Source of the DNA: Bacillota bacterium
GTDB lineage: Bacteria; Bacillota; Clostridia; Christensenellales; UMGS416
Assembly (NCBI GenBank): GCA_023422005.1
Contig: JAEZSC010000183.1
Span: 1-20,122, forward strand
Length of the DNA: 20,122 nt
Direction of reading: 5' to 3'
Shown here: positions 8,130 through 13,975 of the stretch, one piece after another
Layout: every line of letters begins with the position of its first letter
How positions within the stretch are numbered: position 1 is the stretch's first letter
Position numbers and translations under genes: made by a program
The notes under the pieces: model-generated
Told to the model about the DNA's origin: nothing
The model's input: the letters and a program-made list of their open reading frames with translations, nothing else
The model's database searches: none

Positions 8130-8945
8130 CTATTCCTCCTCGGCTGGCTCTCCCTTGCCTCCGTGCCAACCGATAATCGTATCCAGGTTCACGTCGTGGA
8201 TGCTGCGGAAGATATGAGCGGCCACGTCGGGGTTGGTCTGGCTGAGCTTTTTGATCAGCGCCTTGACCTCGTGGCGCTTGGAGCCCATACCCTCGTCGCC
8301 CAGCGCGCAGTTCTCGGTCAGCCGGCACGCGCACTGTATGAAGCTTAGATCATTGTGCCGCCGCCACGCCACGATGTCCGCCTCCTTGACGCGGTACATG
8401 GGGCGGATGAGCTGCATGCCCTGCCAGTTGGTGCTGCTGAGTTTGGGCATCATCGTGCGGAACTCGCCGTTGTAAAAGAGGCTCATGAGCACCGTCTCCA
8501 CCACGTCGTCAAAGTGGTGCCCCAGCGCGATCTTGTTGCAGCCGGCCTCCTGGGCGTGGCGGTAGAGATAGCCCCGGCGCATGCGGGCGCACAGGTAGCA
8601 CGGGTTCTTGTTCAGCTTGGCCACGTAGTTGAAGATCGGCGCATCGAACACCTCGATGGGCAGGTTCAGAAAGGCGGCGTTCTCCTCGATGCGCGCCCGG
8701 TTGACCGGTGCGTAGCCCGGGTCCATGACGACATAGCGCAGCTCGAAGGGGAAGTCGCTGTAGCGCTGCAGCAGCTGCAGGCACTTGGCCATCAGTATGG
8801 AATCCTTGCCGCCGGAGATGCACACGGCGATGCGGTCACCGGGGTCAATGAGCTTGTATTCGTGGACGCCGGCCAAAAAGGGCCGCCAGATCTGCTTTCG
8901 GTATTTCTTGGTGATGCTGTGTTCGGCCTGCTCCAGCGGCGTCAT
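8130..8945 (-). CDS. ttcA: TtcA-family tRNA thiolation ATPase (tRNA 2-thiocytidine type)
   Basis: Protein of 271 residues of the PP-loop ATP pyrophosphatase superfamily. It has the nucleotide-binding SGGKDS at 44-49, GHHFDDVVET at 142-151, the cysteine pair C116-x-x-C119 and a later cluster C205, C207, C213. In TtcA, two CxxC cysteines plus one later cysteine hold a 4Fe-4S cluster needed to thiolate cytidine 32 of tRNA; C205 or C207 is the likely third ligand. The product overlaps the upstream cysteine desulfurase by an ATGA (8942-8945), so translation is coupled and the desulfurase is the obvious sulfur donor. The gene symbol is by family; the exact tRNA position modified is inferred. The C-terminal end WHGGKGEPAEEE is acidic and probably disordered. 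Confidence 0.85.
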   Translation of the reverse strand: MTPLEQAEHSITKKYRKQIWRPFLAGVHEYKLIDPGDRIAVCISGGKDSILMAKCLQLLQRYSDFPFELRYVVMDPGYAPVNRARIEENAAFLNLPIEVFDAPIFNYVAKLNKNPCYLCARMRRGYLYRHAQEAGCNKIALGHHFDDVVETVLMSLFYNGEFRTMMPKLSSTNWQGMQLIRPMYRVKEADIVAWRRHNDLSFIQCACRLTENCALGDEGMGSKRHEVKALIKKLSQTNPDVAAHIFRSIHDVNLDTIIGWHGGKGEPAEEE

Positions 8946-10072
8946 GGGCGCTCCTTTCCCGTCTCGGCGATGGCTTGGGGCAGCGCCTGTAAAAAGGCGT
9001 CAATCTCCCTTGCTGTGGTGTGGCGGCTCAGGCTGACCCGCAGCGTGGACATCGCCGCGCGCCGGTCGCCCGTGAGCGCCAGCACCGGCGTGGATGGTGC
9101 GCCAGGCGCGCAGCAGGCCGACTTCGTGGACACATAAATGTCCCTCTGGCTCAGGTGTTGCAGCACAACTTCGGTGTTCACGCCGGGCAGGCTGAAGTTC
9201 AGTATGAACGGCGACGCGCCGGCGGGGCTGTTGACGCGCACGCCGGGCAGCTTGGTCAGCCCGTCCCGCAAAGCGCGGTTTAGCGCCGAAGCGTGGCCCA
9301 AGGCCTCGGGCTGGGCCTGTACGGCAGCCGTCAGCGCCTGCTCCAGGCTGGCGGCCAGCGCCAGCGCCGGTGTGCCGCTGCGCCAGGGTGTGTCGCTTAA
9401 CCCTCCGTGCATCTGGGGTTCCAGCAGCACGCCGCGGCGCAGCACCAATGCGCCTGCGCCTGTCAGCCCGTGGAACTTGTGGGCGGTCAGCGAGACAGCA
9501 TCCGCACCTTCGAGGTTTAGATGAACTTTTCCCACGGCCTGGGTGGCATCGGTGTGCAAGGCGCAGTGGGGCAGTGCGGACGTCAGCCGCGCAATGTCCT
9601 GCAGCGGCTGGACAACGCCCAGCTCGCTGTCCACGGCGCACACGGTCACGAGGATGGTGTCCGGCCGCAGTGCGGCGCGCAGCGCGTCCAGGTCCACAGT
9701 GCCGTCGGCGCGCAGCTCTGCGTATTCCACCTCGAAGCCCTGAGCGGCCAGGTGGGCCAGCGGGCCGCTGACCGACGCGTGCTCCAGCTTGGTCGTGAGG
9801 ATGTGGCGGCCCAGTTTGCGGCGCTTTTCGCAGATGCCCTTGATGGCCAGATTGTTGCTTTCGGTGGCGCCGCCGGTCAGCACAACTTCGTTGGGTTGCG
9901 CGCCCAGCGCCGCGGCGATGGCCCCCATGGCCTGCTCCCAGCGGGCGCGGGCGGCCAGGCCCGCGTCGTGGCGGGCGTTGGGGTTGGCGGGAAATTGCAT
10001 CGCCACATCATGGAAAACCCGCAGTACCTGCGGGTCCACGGGCGTATTGGCGGCGTTATCCAGATAGATCAT
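8942..10072 (-). CDS. Cysteine desulfurase (NifS/IscS-type)
   Basis: Protein of 376 residues, a PLP enzyme that removes sulfur from L-cysteine as a protein-bound persulfide. Visible are the N-terminal YLDNAANTPV, GGATESNNLAIKG at 67-79, H98 stacking on the cofactor, D175 and Q178 in HTDATQAVG, and the Schiff-base lysine K199 in LTAHKFHG. The mobile-loop cysteine lies in STKSACCAPGAPS, a group I type loop but with a double cysteine and an altered sequence. The start is M at 10072 because homologous proteins begin with MIYLDNAA; the Arg-rich extension up to 10165 is non-coding. No Shine-Dalgarno sequence precedes this ATG. Instead a promoter lies directly upstream, suggesting a leaderless message. 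It overlaps ttcA by 4 bases and heads that operon. No IscU or SufBCD gene is nearby, so a dedicated tRNA role is plausible. Confidence 0.9.
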   Translation of the reverse strand: MIYLDNAANTPVDPQVLRVFHDVAMQFPANPNARHDAGLAARARWEQAMGAIAAALGAQPNEVVLTGGATESNNLAIKGICEKRRKLGRHILTTKLEHASVSGPLAHLAAQGFEVEYAELRADGTVDLDALRAALRPDTILVTVCAVDSELGVVQPLQDIARLTSALPHCALHTDATQAVGKVHLNLEGADAVSLTAHKFHGLTGAGALVLRRGVLLEPQMHGGLSDTPWRSGTPALALAASLEQALTAAVQAQPEALGHASALNRALRDGLTKLPGVRVNSPAGASPFILNFSLPGVNTEVVLQHLSQRDIYVSTKSACCAPGAPSTPVLALTGDRRAAMSTLRVSLSRHTTAREIDAFLQALPQAIAETGKERP

Positions 10073-10078
10073 GACGCT

Positions 10079-10107
10079 ATTATAGGGCGCAAAGCGGCTT
10101 CGGGCAA
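10079..10107 (-). promoter_or_regulatory. Promoter of the desulfurase operon, predicted to give a leaderless mRNA
   Basis: On the minus strand, TTGCCC (10107-10102; 4 of 6 matches) and a perfect TATAAT (10084-10079) are separated by exactly 17 bases. The expected start, seven bases past the -10, is 10072, the A of the ATG itself. There is no ribosome-binding sequence in between. Confidence 0.6.
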
Positions 10108-10118
10108 GCCTTCGCCTT

Positions 10119-10148
10119 TCGCCGACGATGCTGCGGCGTCGTCGGCGA
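10119..10148. repeat. Perfect 10-bp inverted repeat (hairpin 1)
   Basis: TCGCCGACGA (10119-10128) and TCGTCGGCGA (10139-10148) are exact reverse complements around a 10-base loop. It lies just upstream of the desulfurase promoter. Confidence 0.7.
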
Positions 10149-10165
10149 TTCAGACGACTTGTCAT

Positions 10166-10214
10166 AGCTATTCGTTATCGCTCGCCGCACTGGTCGCCGA
10201 GCGATATCTTAGCT
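10166..10214. repeat. Composite inverted repeat (hairpin 2)
   Basis: TATCGCTCG (10176-10184) pairs perfectly with CGAGCGATA (10198-10206). An outer stem, AGCTA (10166-10170) with TAGCT (10210-10214), continues the helix across a small internal loop. This makes a long imperfect hairpin with a 13-base apical loop. Confidence 0.6.
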
Positions 10215-10290
10215 TTTAGAACTCATACTATATACTTAAGAGACGATTTCGCCTGTGGGCGGATTTTTAAACATCCTCGCACATGCTTGT

Positions 10291-10314
10291 CGGTTCCTCC
10301 CGCCGGATGAACCG
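10291..10314. repeat. 10-bp inverted repeat with one mismatch (hairpin 3)
   Basis: CGGTTCCTCC (10291-10300) and GGATGAACCG (10305-10314) pair at 9 of 10 positions around a four-base loop. On the minus strand it lies about 75 bases past the thioredoxin-reductase-like stop codon, but no T tract follows, so it is not a textbook terminator. Confidence 0.5.
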
Positions 10315-10338
10315 TCGGTCGGTTCCGTTATTCTTCAG

Positions 10339-10376
10339 CAACAATTATTTGTTGTTGAGATAAGCTTTTATGCTTA
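10339..10376. repeat. Two short AT-rich inverted repeats after the trxB-like gene
   Basis: CAACAA-TTAT-TTGTTG at 10339-10354 and TAAGC-TTTTAT-GCTTA at 10361-10376 lie immediately downstream of the thioredoxin-reductase-like stop. They could act as a weak 3' end structure. Confidence 0.4.
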
Positions 10377-10388
10377 CTCTAAACTCTG

Positions 10389-11297
10389 TCAGACGGCTTG
10401 CTTAGCGGCGGCTTTTTCCTTAGCCTGGGCTCGGACATAATCGATGATGCTCTTGCCGGCCATGGCGCCCTGGCCCACGGCCACGGCGATCTGGCGCAGG
10501 CCACCGGTGCAGTCGCCGGCGGCAAACACGCCGTCCAGGTTGGTGCGGCCGTCTTCGTCCACGACGATGGCGTTGTTCTCGGTGAACACGCCCAGCTTGG
10601 CCGCGAAATCCACGCTGGATGCCGTGCCCTGGGCCACAAACAGGCCGTCCAGAGGCACTTCTTCATCGGCCAGCGCCACTGCGCTCAGCGTGTCCTGGCC
10701 CTTGAGCGCTGTGATGGGGCGGGTGTCCATGGTGAAGCGCGCCCCGTGTGCGGCATAATCACCGGTGAAGCGAGGCGGTTGGCCGTTGGTGAAGATCGTG
10801 ATATCGTTTGTCAGAGGCAAGAGCTCCAGCGCTTCCTGTACGGCGTAGTTGCCGTTGCCCAGGATGCCCACGCGGCGGTTGCGGAAGAAGAAGCCGTCAC
10901 AGGTCGTGCAATAGCTGACGCCGCGGCCCTCAAGCTCCGTGATGCCCGCGATGTTGGGCCGCCGGGGCGGCTGGCCCGTGGCGATCAGCAGCGCCTTCGC
11001 CCGGTATTGCCCTGCGTCGGTGGTCACCAGATAGCCGTCGTCGGGCTCTATGGCGGTGACCTGCTCTTCGCGCAGCGCCACGCCCAACCGTTGCGCCTGC
11101 TTGACGCCGGCCTGCAGCAGCTGCGGGCCGCTGACCGGCTGCTCAAAGCCGAAGTAGTTCTCGATCTGAGCGGCTTTATCCAGGGCGCTGCCAGTGCTGC
11201 CCAATACAAGCGTGGAAAGCTTGGCCCGCGCCGTATACAGTGCCGCCGACAACCCCGCCGGCCCCCGGCCTATAATGATGACATCGTATTGCGTCAT
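10389..11297 (-). CDS. Thioredoxin-reductase-like FAD/disulfide oxidoreductase with atypical pyridine-nucleotide site
   Basis: Protein of 302 residues with the low-molecular-weight thioredoxin reductase fold. It has an FAD-binding GRGPAG at 10-15 (usually GGGPAG), redox pair C130-T-T-C133 followed by Asp-Gly, and the C-terminal FAD motif AAGDCTGGLRQIAVAVGQGA. In the nucleotide-binding domain GNGNYA (147-152) replaces the usual GGGxxA. The HRRxxxR motif that binds the NADPH 2'-phosphate is absent; FTNGQPPR (169-176) stands there. Such changes occur in clostridial paralogues and ferredoxin-dependent flavin thioredoxin reductases, so the electron donor may not be NADPH. The start at 11297 has an AGGCGG-type ribosome site; the longer frame to 11345 does not. 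No thioredoxin gene is adjacent. The C-terminus is Lys/Ala-rich. Cytosolic. Confidence 0.85.
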   Translation of the reverse strand: MTQYDVIIIGRGPAGLSAALYTARAKLSTLVLGSTGSALDKAAQIENYFGFEQPVSGPQLLQAGVKQAQRLGVALREEQVTAIEPDDGYLVTTDAGQYRAKALLIATGQPPRRPNIAGITELEGRGVSYCTTCDGFFFRNRRVGILGNGNYAVQEALELLPLTNDITIFTNGQPPRFTGDYAAHGARFTMDTRPITALKGQDTLSAVALADEEVPLDGLFVAQGTASSVDFAAKLGVFTENNAIVVDEDGRTNLDGVFAAGDCTGGLRQIAVAVGQGAMAGKSIIDYVRAQAKEKAAAKQAV

Positions 11298-11334
11298 TTG
11301 AAGCACCGCCTTTTTTTCGCGGAAAGACCCCGCT

Positions 11335-11369
11335 TTGTGTAACACAATGGTACATCAAAGCATAGTATA
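11335..11369 (-). promoter_or_regulatory. Candidate operator palindrome and -10 element upstream of the trxB-like gene
   Basis: A perfect 13-base palindrome TTGTGTAACACAA (11335-11347) lies 38 bases before the ATG and just downstream of a minus-strand TATACT (11369-11364). No good -35 is seen at the right distance. A repressor on the palindrome would sit at about +10 to +22. It is shorter than a Rex box (TTGTGA-n6-TCACAA) and does not match PerR or CsoR sites that I know. Confidence 0.35.
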
Positions 11370-11433
11370 TTGTTTGTGACTTTTGTTGCTCTGGAGCTGT
11401 TGCGCATGAAATGCATGTAGAGGGAACGGATTT

Positions 11434-11478
11434 CGCGCCTTTAAGGCGCGACCAAAGGGCTTTCCGATCGCCCTTTGG
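11434..11478. repeat. Two adjacent perfect inverted repeats between the response regulator and trxB-like genes
   Basis: CGCGCCTT-T-AAGGCGCG (11434-11450) is followed one base later by CCAAAGGGC (11452-11460) and its perfect complement GCCCTTTGG (11470-11478). On the minus strand they lie about 45-90 bases after the response-regulator stop, so they probably shape or end the two-component transcript. No long T tract follows. Confidence 0.55.
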
Positions 11479-11521
11479 AAACCTTCGGCCCAATATGGGT
11501 AATGATGTTAATCTAAAAAAG

Positions 11522-12082
11522 TTATTGTTTCTCCGGTTCCAGTGCCCGGGCCAGACGTTGGTATTTTTCGGCGTCCTCACGCCGGCCGGTGCGGGCGCTG
11601 GCCACGGCCAGCAGGCGGTAAACCGTGCCGTCCAGCGGGTTCTCAGCCAGCGCCTTTTTCAGTTCCATCAGGGCTTCCTGGTCTTTGCCCTCCTGCAGCA
11701 GCCGCCGGGCAGCCAGCGCCCGGTCCGGGCGCAGCGCCTCCTGGAGCACATGGCGCAGCTTGTCGGCGGTGAAGGGCTTGTGCAGATAGGCCACGGCGCC
11801 CATCTGTGTGCATTCCACTGCGTTTTTCACCGTTGCATAAGCGGTGATGATGATGACGGGCATGGCGCTGCCCTCGGCGCGGATGGCGCGCAGCACTTCC
11901 GTGCCGCTCAGGGTGGGCATCTTGATGTCCAGAAAGGCCAAGTGGAATTCTTCGCTGCGCAGCCGCTGCAGCGCTTGCTCACCGTCCGCCGCTTCCTCCA
12001 CGGCGTAGCCTTCCATCTCCAGGCACTTGCGCACCAGCATGCGGATGTTCTTGGTGTCGTCGGCCACCAACACGCGTTTCAT
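11522..12082 (-). CDS. Response regulator with receiver domain and TPR-like output
   Basis: Protein of 186 residues. Residues 1-120 are a CheY-like receiver: acidic pair D8-D9, phosphoacceptor D52 in FLDIKMP, T80 in IIITAYA, Y99 and K102 in the LHKPF motif. Residues 120-183 form helical repeats reading AARRLLQEGKDQEALMELKK and then RLLAVASARTGRREDAEKYQ, which look like two tetratricopeptide units. There is no helix-turn-helix, sigma-54 ATPase or cyclic-di-GMP domain, so output is probably through protein contact rather than DNA binding. Its ATG overlaps the kinase stop by ATGA (12079-12082), with GGAGGAAAC just before, so the pair is coupled and cognate. The longer frame upstream is a shadow within the kinase gene. 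Confidence 0.88.
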   Translation of the reverse strand: MKRVLVADDTKNIRMLVRKCLEMEGYAVEEAADGEQALQRLRSEEFHLAFLDIKMPTLSGTEVLRAIRAEGSAMPVIIITAYATVKNAVECTQMGAVAYLHKPFTADKLRHVLQEALRPDRALAARRLLQEGKDQEALMELKKALAENPLDGTVYRLLAVASARTGRREDAEKYQRLARALEPEKQ

Positions 12083-13902
12083 GTTTCCTCCCCGGAGATG
12101 CGCAGCGTGAACGTGAAGGTGCTGCCCTTGCCGGCTTCGCTGCGCACCCAGATATCGCCGCCGTGAGCGCGCACAATCTCTTTGGATACCGAAAGCCCCA
12201 GGCCGGTGCCGCGCACCTCGATGTCGCTGCCCTCCGCCGACACGAACTTGTCGAAGATGCGCTCCAGATATTGCGGCGCAATGCCGATGCCGGTGTCGCG
12301 TACGGACACCTGCACATAGGAGCCTTCGGCCAGAGAGGTGACGTCGACGGCGTTGCCGGCATCGGAATAGTTGATGGCGTTGCTGATCAGGTTGTTGAGC
12401 ACCCAACGGATCTTCTCGAAATCGGCGATGACCGCGGGCAGGTCTTCGCCCACGGCGCAGCGCAACGCGATACCGCGGCGCTGGGCTGTGTCCCGAAAGC
12501 TCTCCACACAGGCCGCGGCGATGTCGGCTGTGCAGCAGGGTTTCATGTGATAGACTTGACGGCCGGACTCGATGCGCATGAGCTCCAGCAGCTCGTTGAC
12601 CAGCGTCAGCAGCCGCTCGCCATCTTCGGCGATGGTCTGCACCGCCTGCACCTGGTCGGTGCTCAGGGTTCCCAGGCCGCCCTCGCCCAGCATGCTGGAC
12701 GCCATCAGGATGGATGTCAGCGGCGTCTTGAATTCATGGGAGATGGAGGCCAGAAAGTCCGTGCGCACCTTCTCCAGCTCCTTGATGTCGGTGATGTCAT
12801 GCAGCGCCAGTATGATGCCGGAGACGGCACTGTCTGGGCTGTGCAGACGCGTGGCTGCCAGGTTGAAATAGCGTTCGCCGTCCTGATACAGCGTCATCTG
12901 CCGGCCGCCGGTGTCGGCCACCAGAGCCTCTATGCACCGGAACAGCGCGCCGTCATGGATGACTTCCAGAAAATGACGGCCCACCGATTCCAGGGCGTCG
13001 ATGCGGAAATAGTCGGCGCAGGCCTCGTTGATCAATTGAATGTGCCAGCGGGCGTCCAGCACCATGAGCGGGTCGGAGATGCTCTGGACGATGGCAACCG
13101 AGCGGTTGCGCTCGTTCAGCAGCGTACCCAGGTTGCTGCGTTCGTAGTCTTGCAGGCGGCGCGTCATGTGGTTGAACTCCATGGCCAACTGCCCGGCCTC
13201 GTCACGCGCACCTACGTCCACGCTCAGCCCCAGGTTGCCTTCGCGCACTTGCCGGATGTGCTCCGAGAGTGTCTGTATGGGGCGCAGGAAGCGCCGAATG
13301 AAGAACTGCGAGATCACAAGCCCCGCTGCCAGCACAAGCAGGGCCACCCCCAGCAGCGCCTCCATGGAGCGCCGGGCGTCGCCGGTGGTGCGGTCCTTAG
13401 CGGCGAACATGGCACGCTCGTTGATCTGCACGAGCTGCCGGCAACGCTCCTTGATGCGCTCGAAGAGGGGCTGTATGCTGTTCAGATATATGTCCCGCGC
13501 TGCCGGGCCTTGCAGCCCATTGGCCTGCAGGTCGTACAGCGTGCGGCTGTAGAGGTCATAATCGGAGCGCAGGCCTCCCAGCACGTCCAGCTCACCGTTC
13601 TCGGTCACATTGTCCGTTTCGATGTTCAGCCAGCGTTCGAAGTCGTTTTGGTTTTGGGAGAACTGCTCGATGCCCTGCTGCCGATCCACGCCGATGTACA
13701 TGAGAACCGCGCTGTCCTGGCGCTCGATAGCCTCCATCATGCGATATATCGCGTCGATGCTCTTATAGTTCTCGGTCATCAAAGCGTCGACGGAGCGCTC
13801 CAAGCGGAACAGGTTCCACGCGCCGGCCAGCCCTGCCAGCGCTGCCAGCAGGGTTAGCCCCAGATAGACCAAGGTGAATTTGCCGCGCAGCGTCCTGATC
13901 AT
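12079..13902 (-). CDS. Membrane sensor histidine kinase (HAMP-PAS-HisKA-HATPase)
   Basis: Protein of 607 residues. Order: short Arg/Lys-rich N-terminus, membrane helix about 9-29, extracellular helical sensor about 30-182 resembling a four-helix bundle, second membrane helix about 183-204 followed by FFIRRFLRPI, HAMP about 205-258, PAS about 265-375, HisKA with phosphorylated H389 in SISHEFKTPL, then an ATPase domain with N box NLISNAINYS, G1 DTGIGI and G2 GTGLGLSVSKEI. It autophosphorylates and passes phosphate to the regulator encoded 4 bases overlapping downstream. KdpD identity is excluded by the lack of the KdpD N-terminal domains and four-helix core; it looks more like KinB/PhoR-type sensors. 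The signal is unknown. A strong promoter lies 30 bases upstream. GGACGG near the ATG serves as ribosome site. Confidence 0.9.
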   Translation of the reverse strand: MIRTLRGKFTLVYLGLTLLAALAGLAGAWNLFRLERSVDALMTENYKSIDAIYRMMEAIERQDSAVLMYIGVDRQQGIEQFSQNQNDFERWLNIETDNVTENGELDVLGGLRSDYDLYSRTLYDLQANGLQGPAARDIYLNSIQPLFERIKERCRQLVQINERAMFAAKDRTTGDARRSMEALLGVALLVLAAGLVISQFFIRRFLRPIQTLSEHIRQVREGNLGLSVDVGARDEAGQLAMEFNHMTRRLQDYERSNLGTLLNERNRSVAIVQSISDPLMVLDARWHIQLINEACADYFRIDALESVGRHFLEVIHDGALFRCIEALVADTGGRQMTLYQDGERYFNLAATRLHSPDSAVSGIILALHDITDIKELEKVRTDFLASISHEFKTPLTSILMASSMLGEGGLGTLSTDQVQAVQTIAEDGERLLTLVNELLELMRIESGRQVYHMKPCCTADIAAACVESFRDTAQRRGIALRCAVGEDLPAVIADFEKIRWVLNNLISNAINYSDAGNAVDVTSLAEGSYVQVSVRDTGIGIAPQYLERIFDKFVSAEGSDIEVRGTGLGLSVSKEIVRAHGGDIWVRSEAGKGSTFTFTLRISGEET

Positions 13903-13931
13903 GTTTCCGTCCGTTTGTTTGAATTAAGCCC

Positions 13932-13959
13932 AGTATACGGTCGCAGGGTGGTTTGTCAA
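13932..13959 (-). promoter_or_regulatory. Sigma-A promoter of the kinase-regulator operon
   Basis: On the minus strand, a perfect TTGACA (13959-13954) and TATACT (13937-13932; 5 of 6) with 16 bases between. The start would be near 13925, giving a leader of about 23 bases. It lies in the 73-base gap after kimA, so the two-component genes have their own promoter even though read-through from kimA is possible. A CAACC-CGGCGC-GGTTG hairpin overlaps the -35 side. Confidence 0.75.
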
Positions 13960-13975
13960 CCGCGCCGGGTTGCGC

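Larger units (their letters stand above)
10073..10388. other. Hairpin-rich intergenic region
   Basis: 316 bases without a convincing gene, between thioredoxin-reductase-like and desulfurase genes transcribed in the same (minus) direction. It holds the desulfurase promoter and at least six inverted repeats (listed separately where strong). A possible second minus-strand promoter element, TATAGT at 10232-10227, could produce a leader of about 150 bases that contains two of the hairpins. A short stem TTCGCC-TGTG-GGCGGA followed by five T (10248-10268) looks like a weak plus-strand terminator, although no plus-strand gene enters the region. Confidence 0.5.

Noticed and set aside
10073..10165. N-terminal extension of the cysteine desulfurase (Arg-rich, 31 codons)
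   Set aside because: Family members start at MIYLDNAA. The extension covers the promoter and hairpin, and no ribosome site precedes it.
10248..10268. Plus-strand intrinsic terminator
   Set aside because: The stem has six pairs with a T5 tail, but I see no gene or convincing promoter on the plus strand leading into it, so it is only noted within the hairpin region.
10119..10376. CRISPR-like or direct-repeat array
   Set aside because: The repeats are different inverted repeats of unequal size and spacing; no unit recurs directly.
10398..11342. 314-codon open frame on the plus strand
   Set aside because: It is the shadow of the thioredoxin-reductase-like gene on the other strand.
12163..13857. 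564-codon open frame on the plus strand
   Set aside because: It is antisense to the sensor kinase, which has all expected domains. Long antisense frames arise from the GC-rich third codon positions.
11522..13902. KdpD/KdpE identity for the two-component pair next to the K+ transporter
   Set aside because: The kinase lacks the KdpD N-terminal and four-helix regions, and the regulator lacks the OmpR-type DNA-binding domain.
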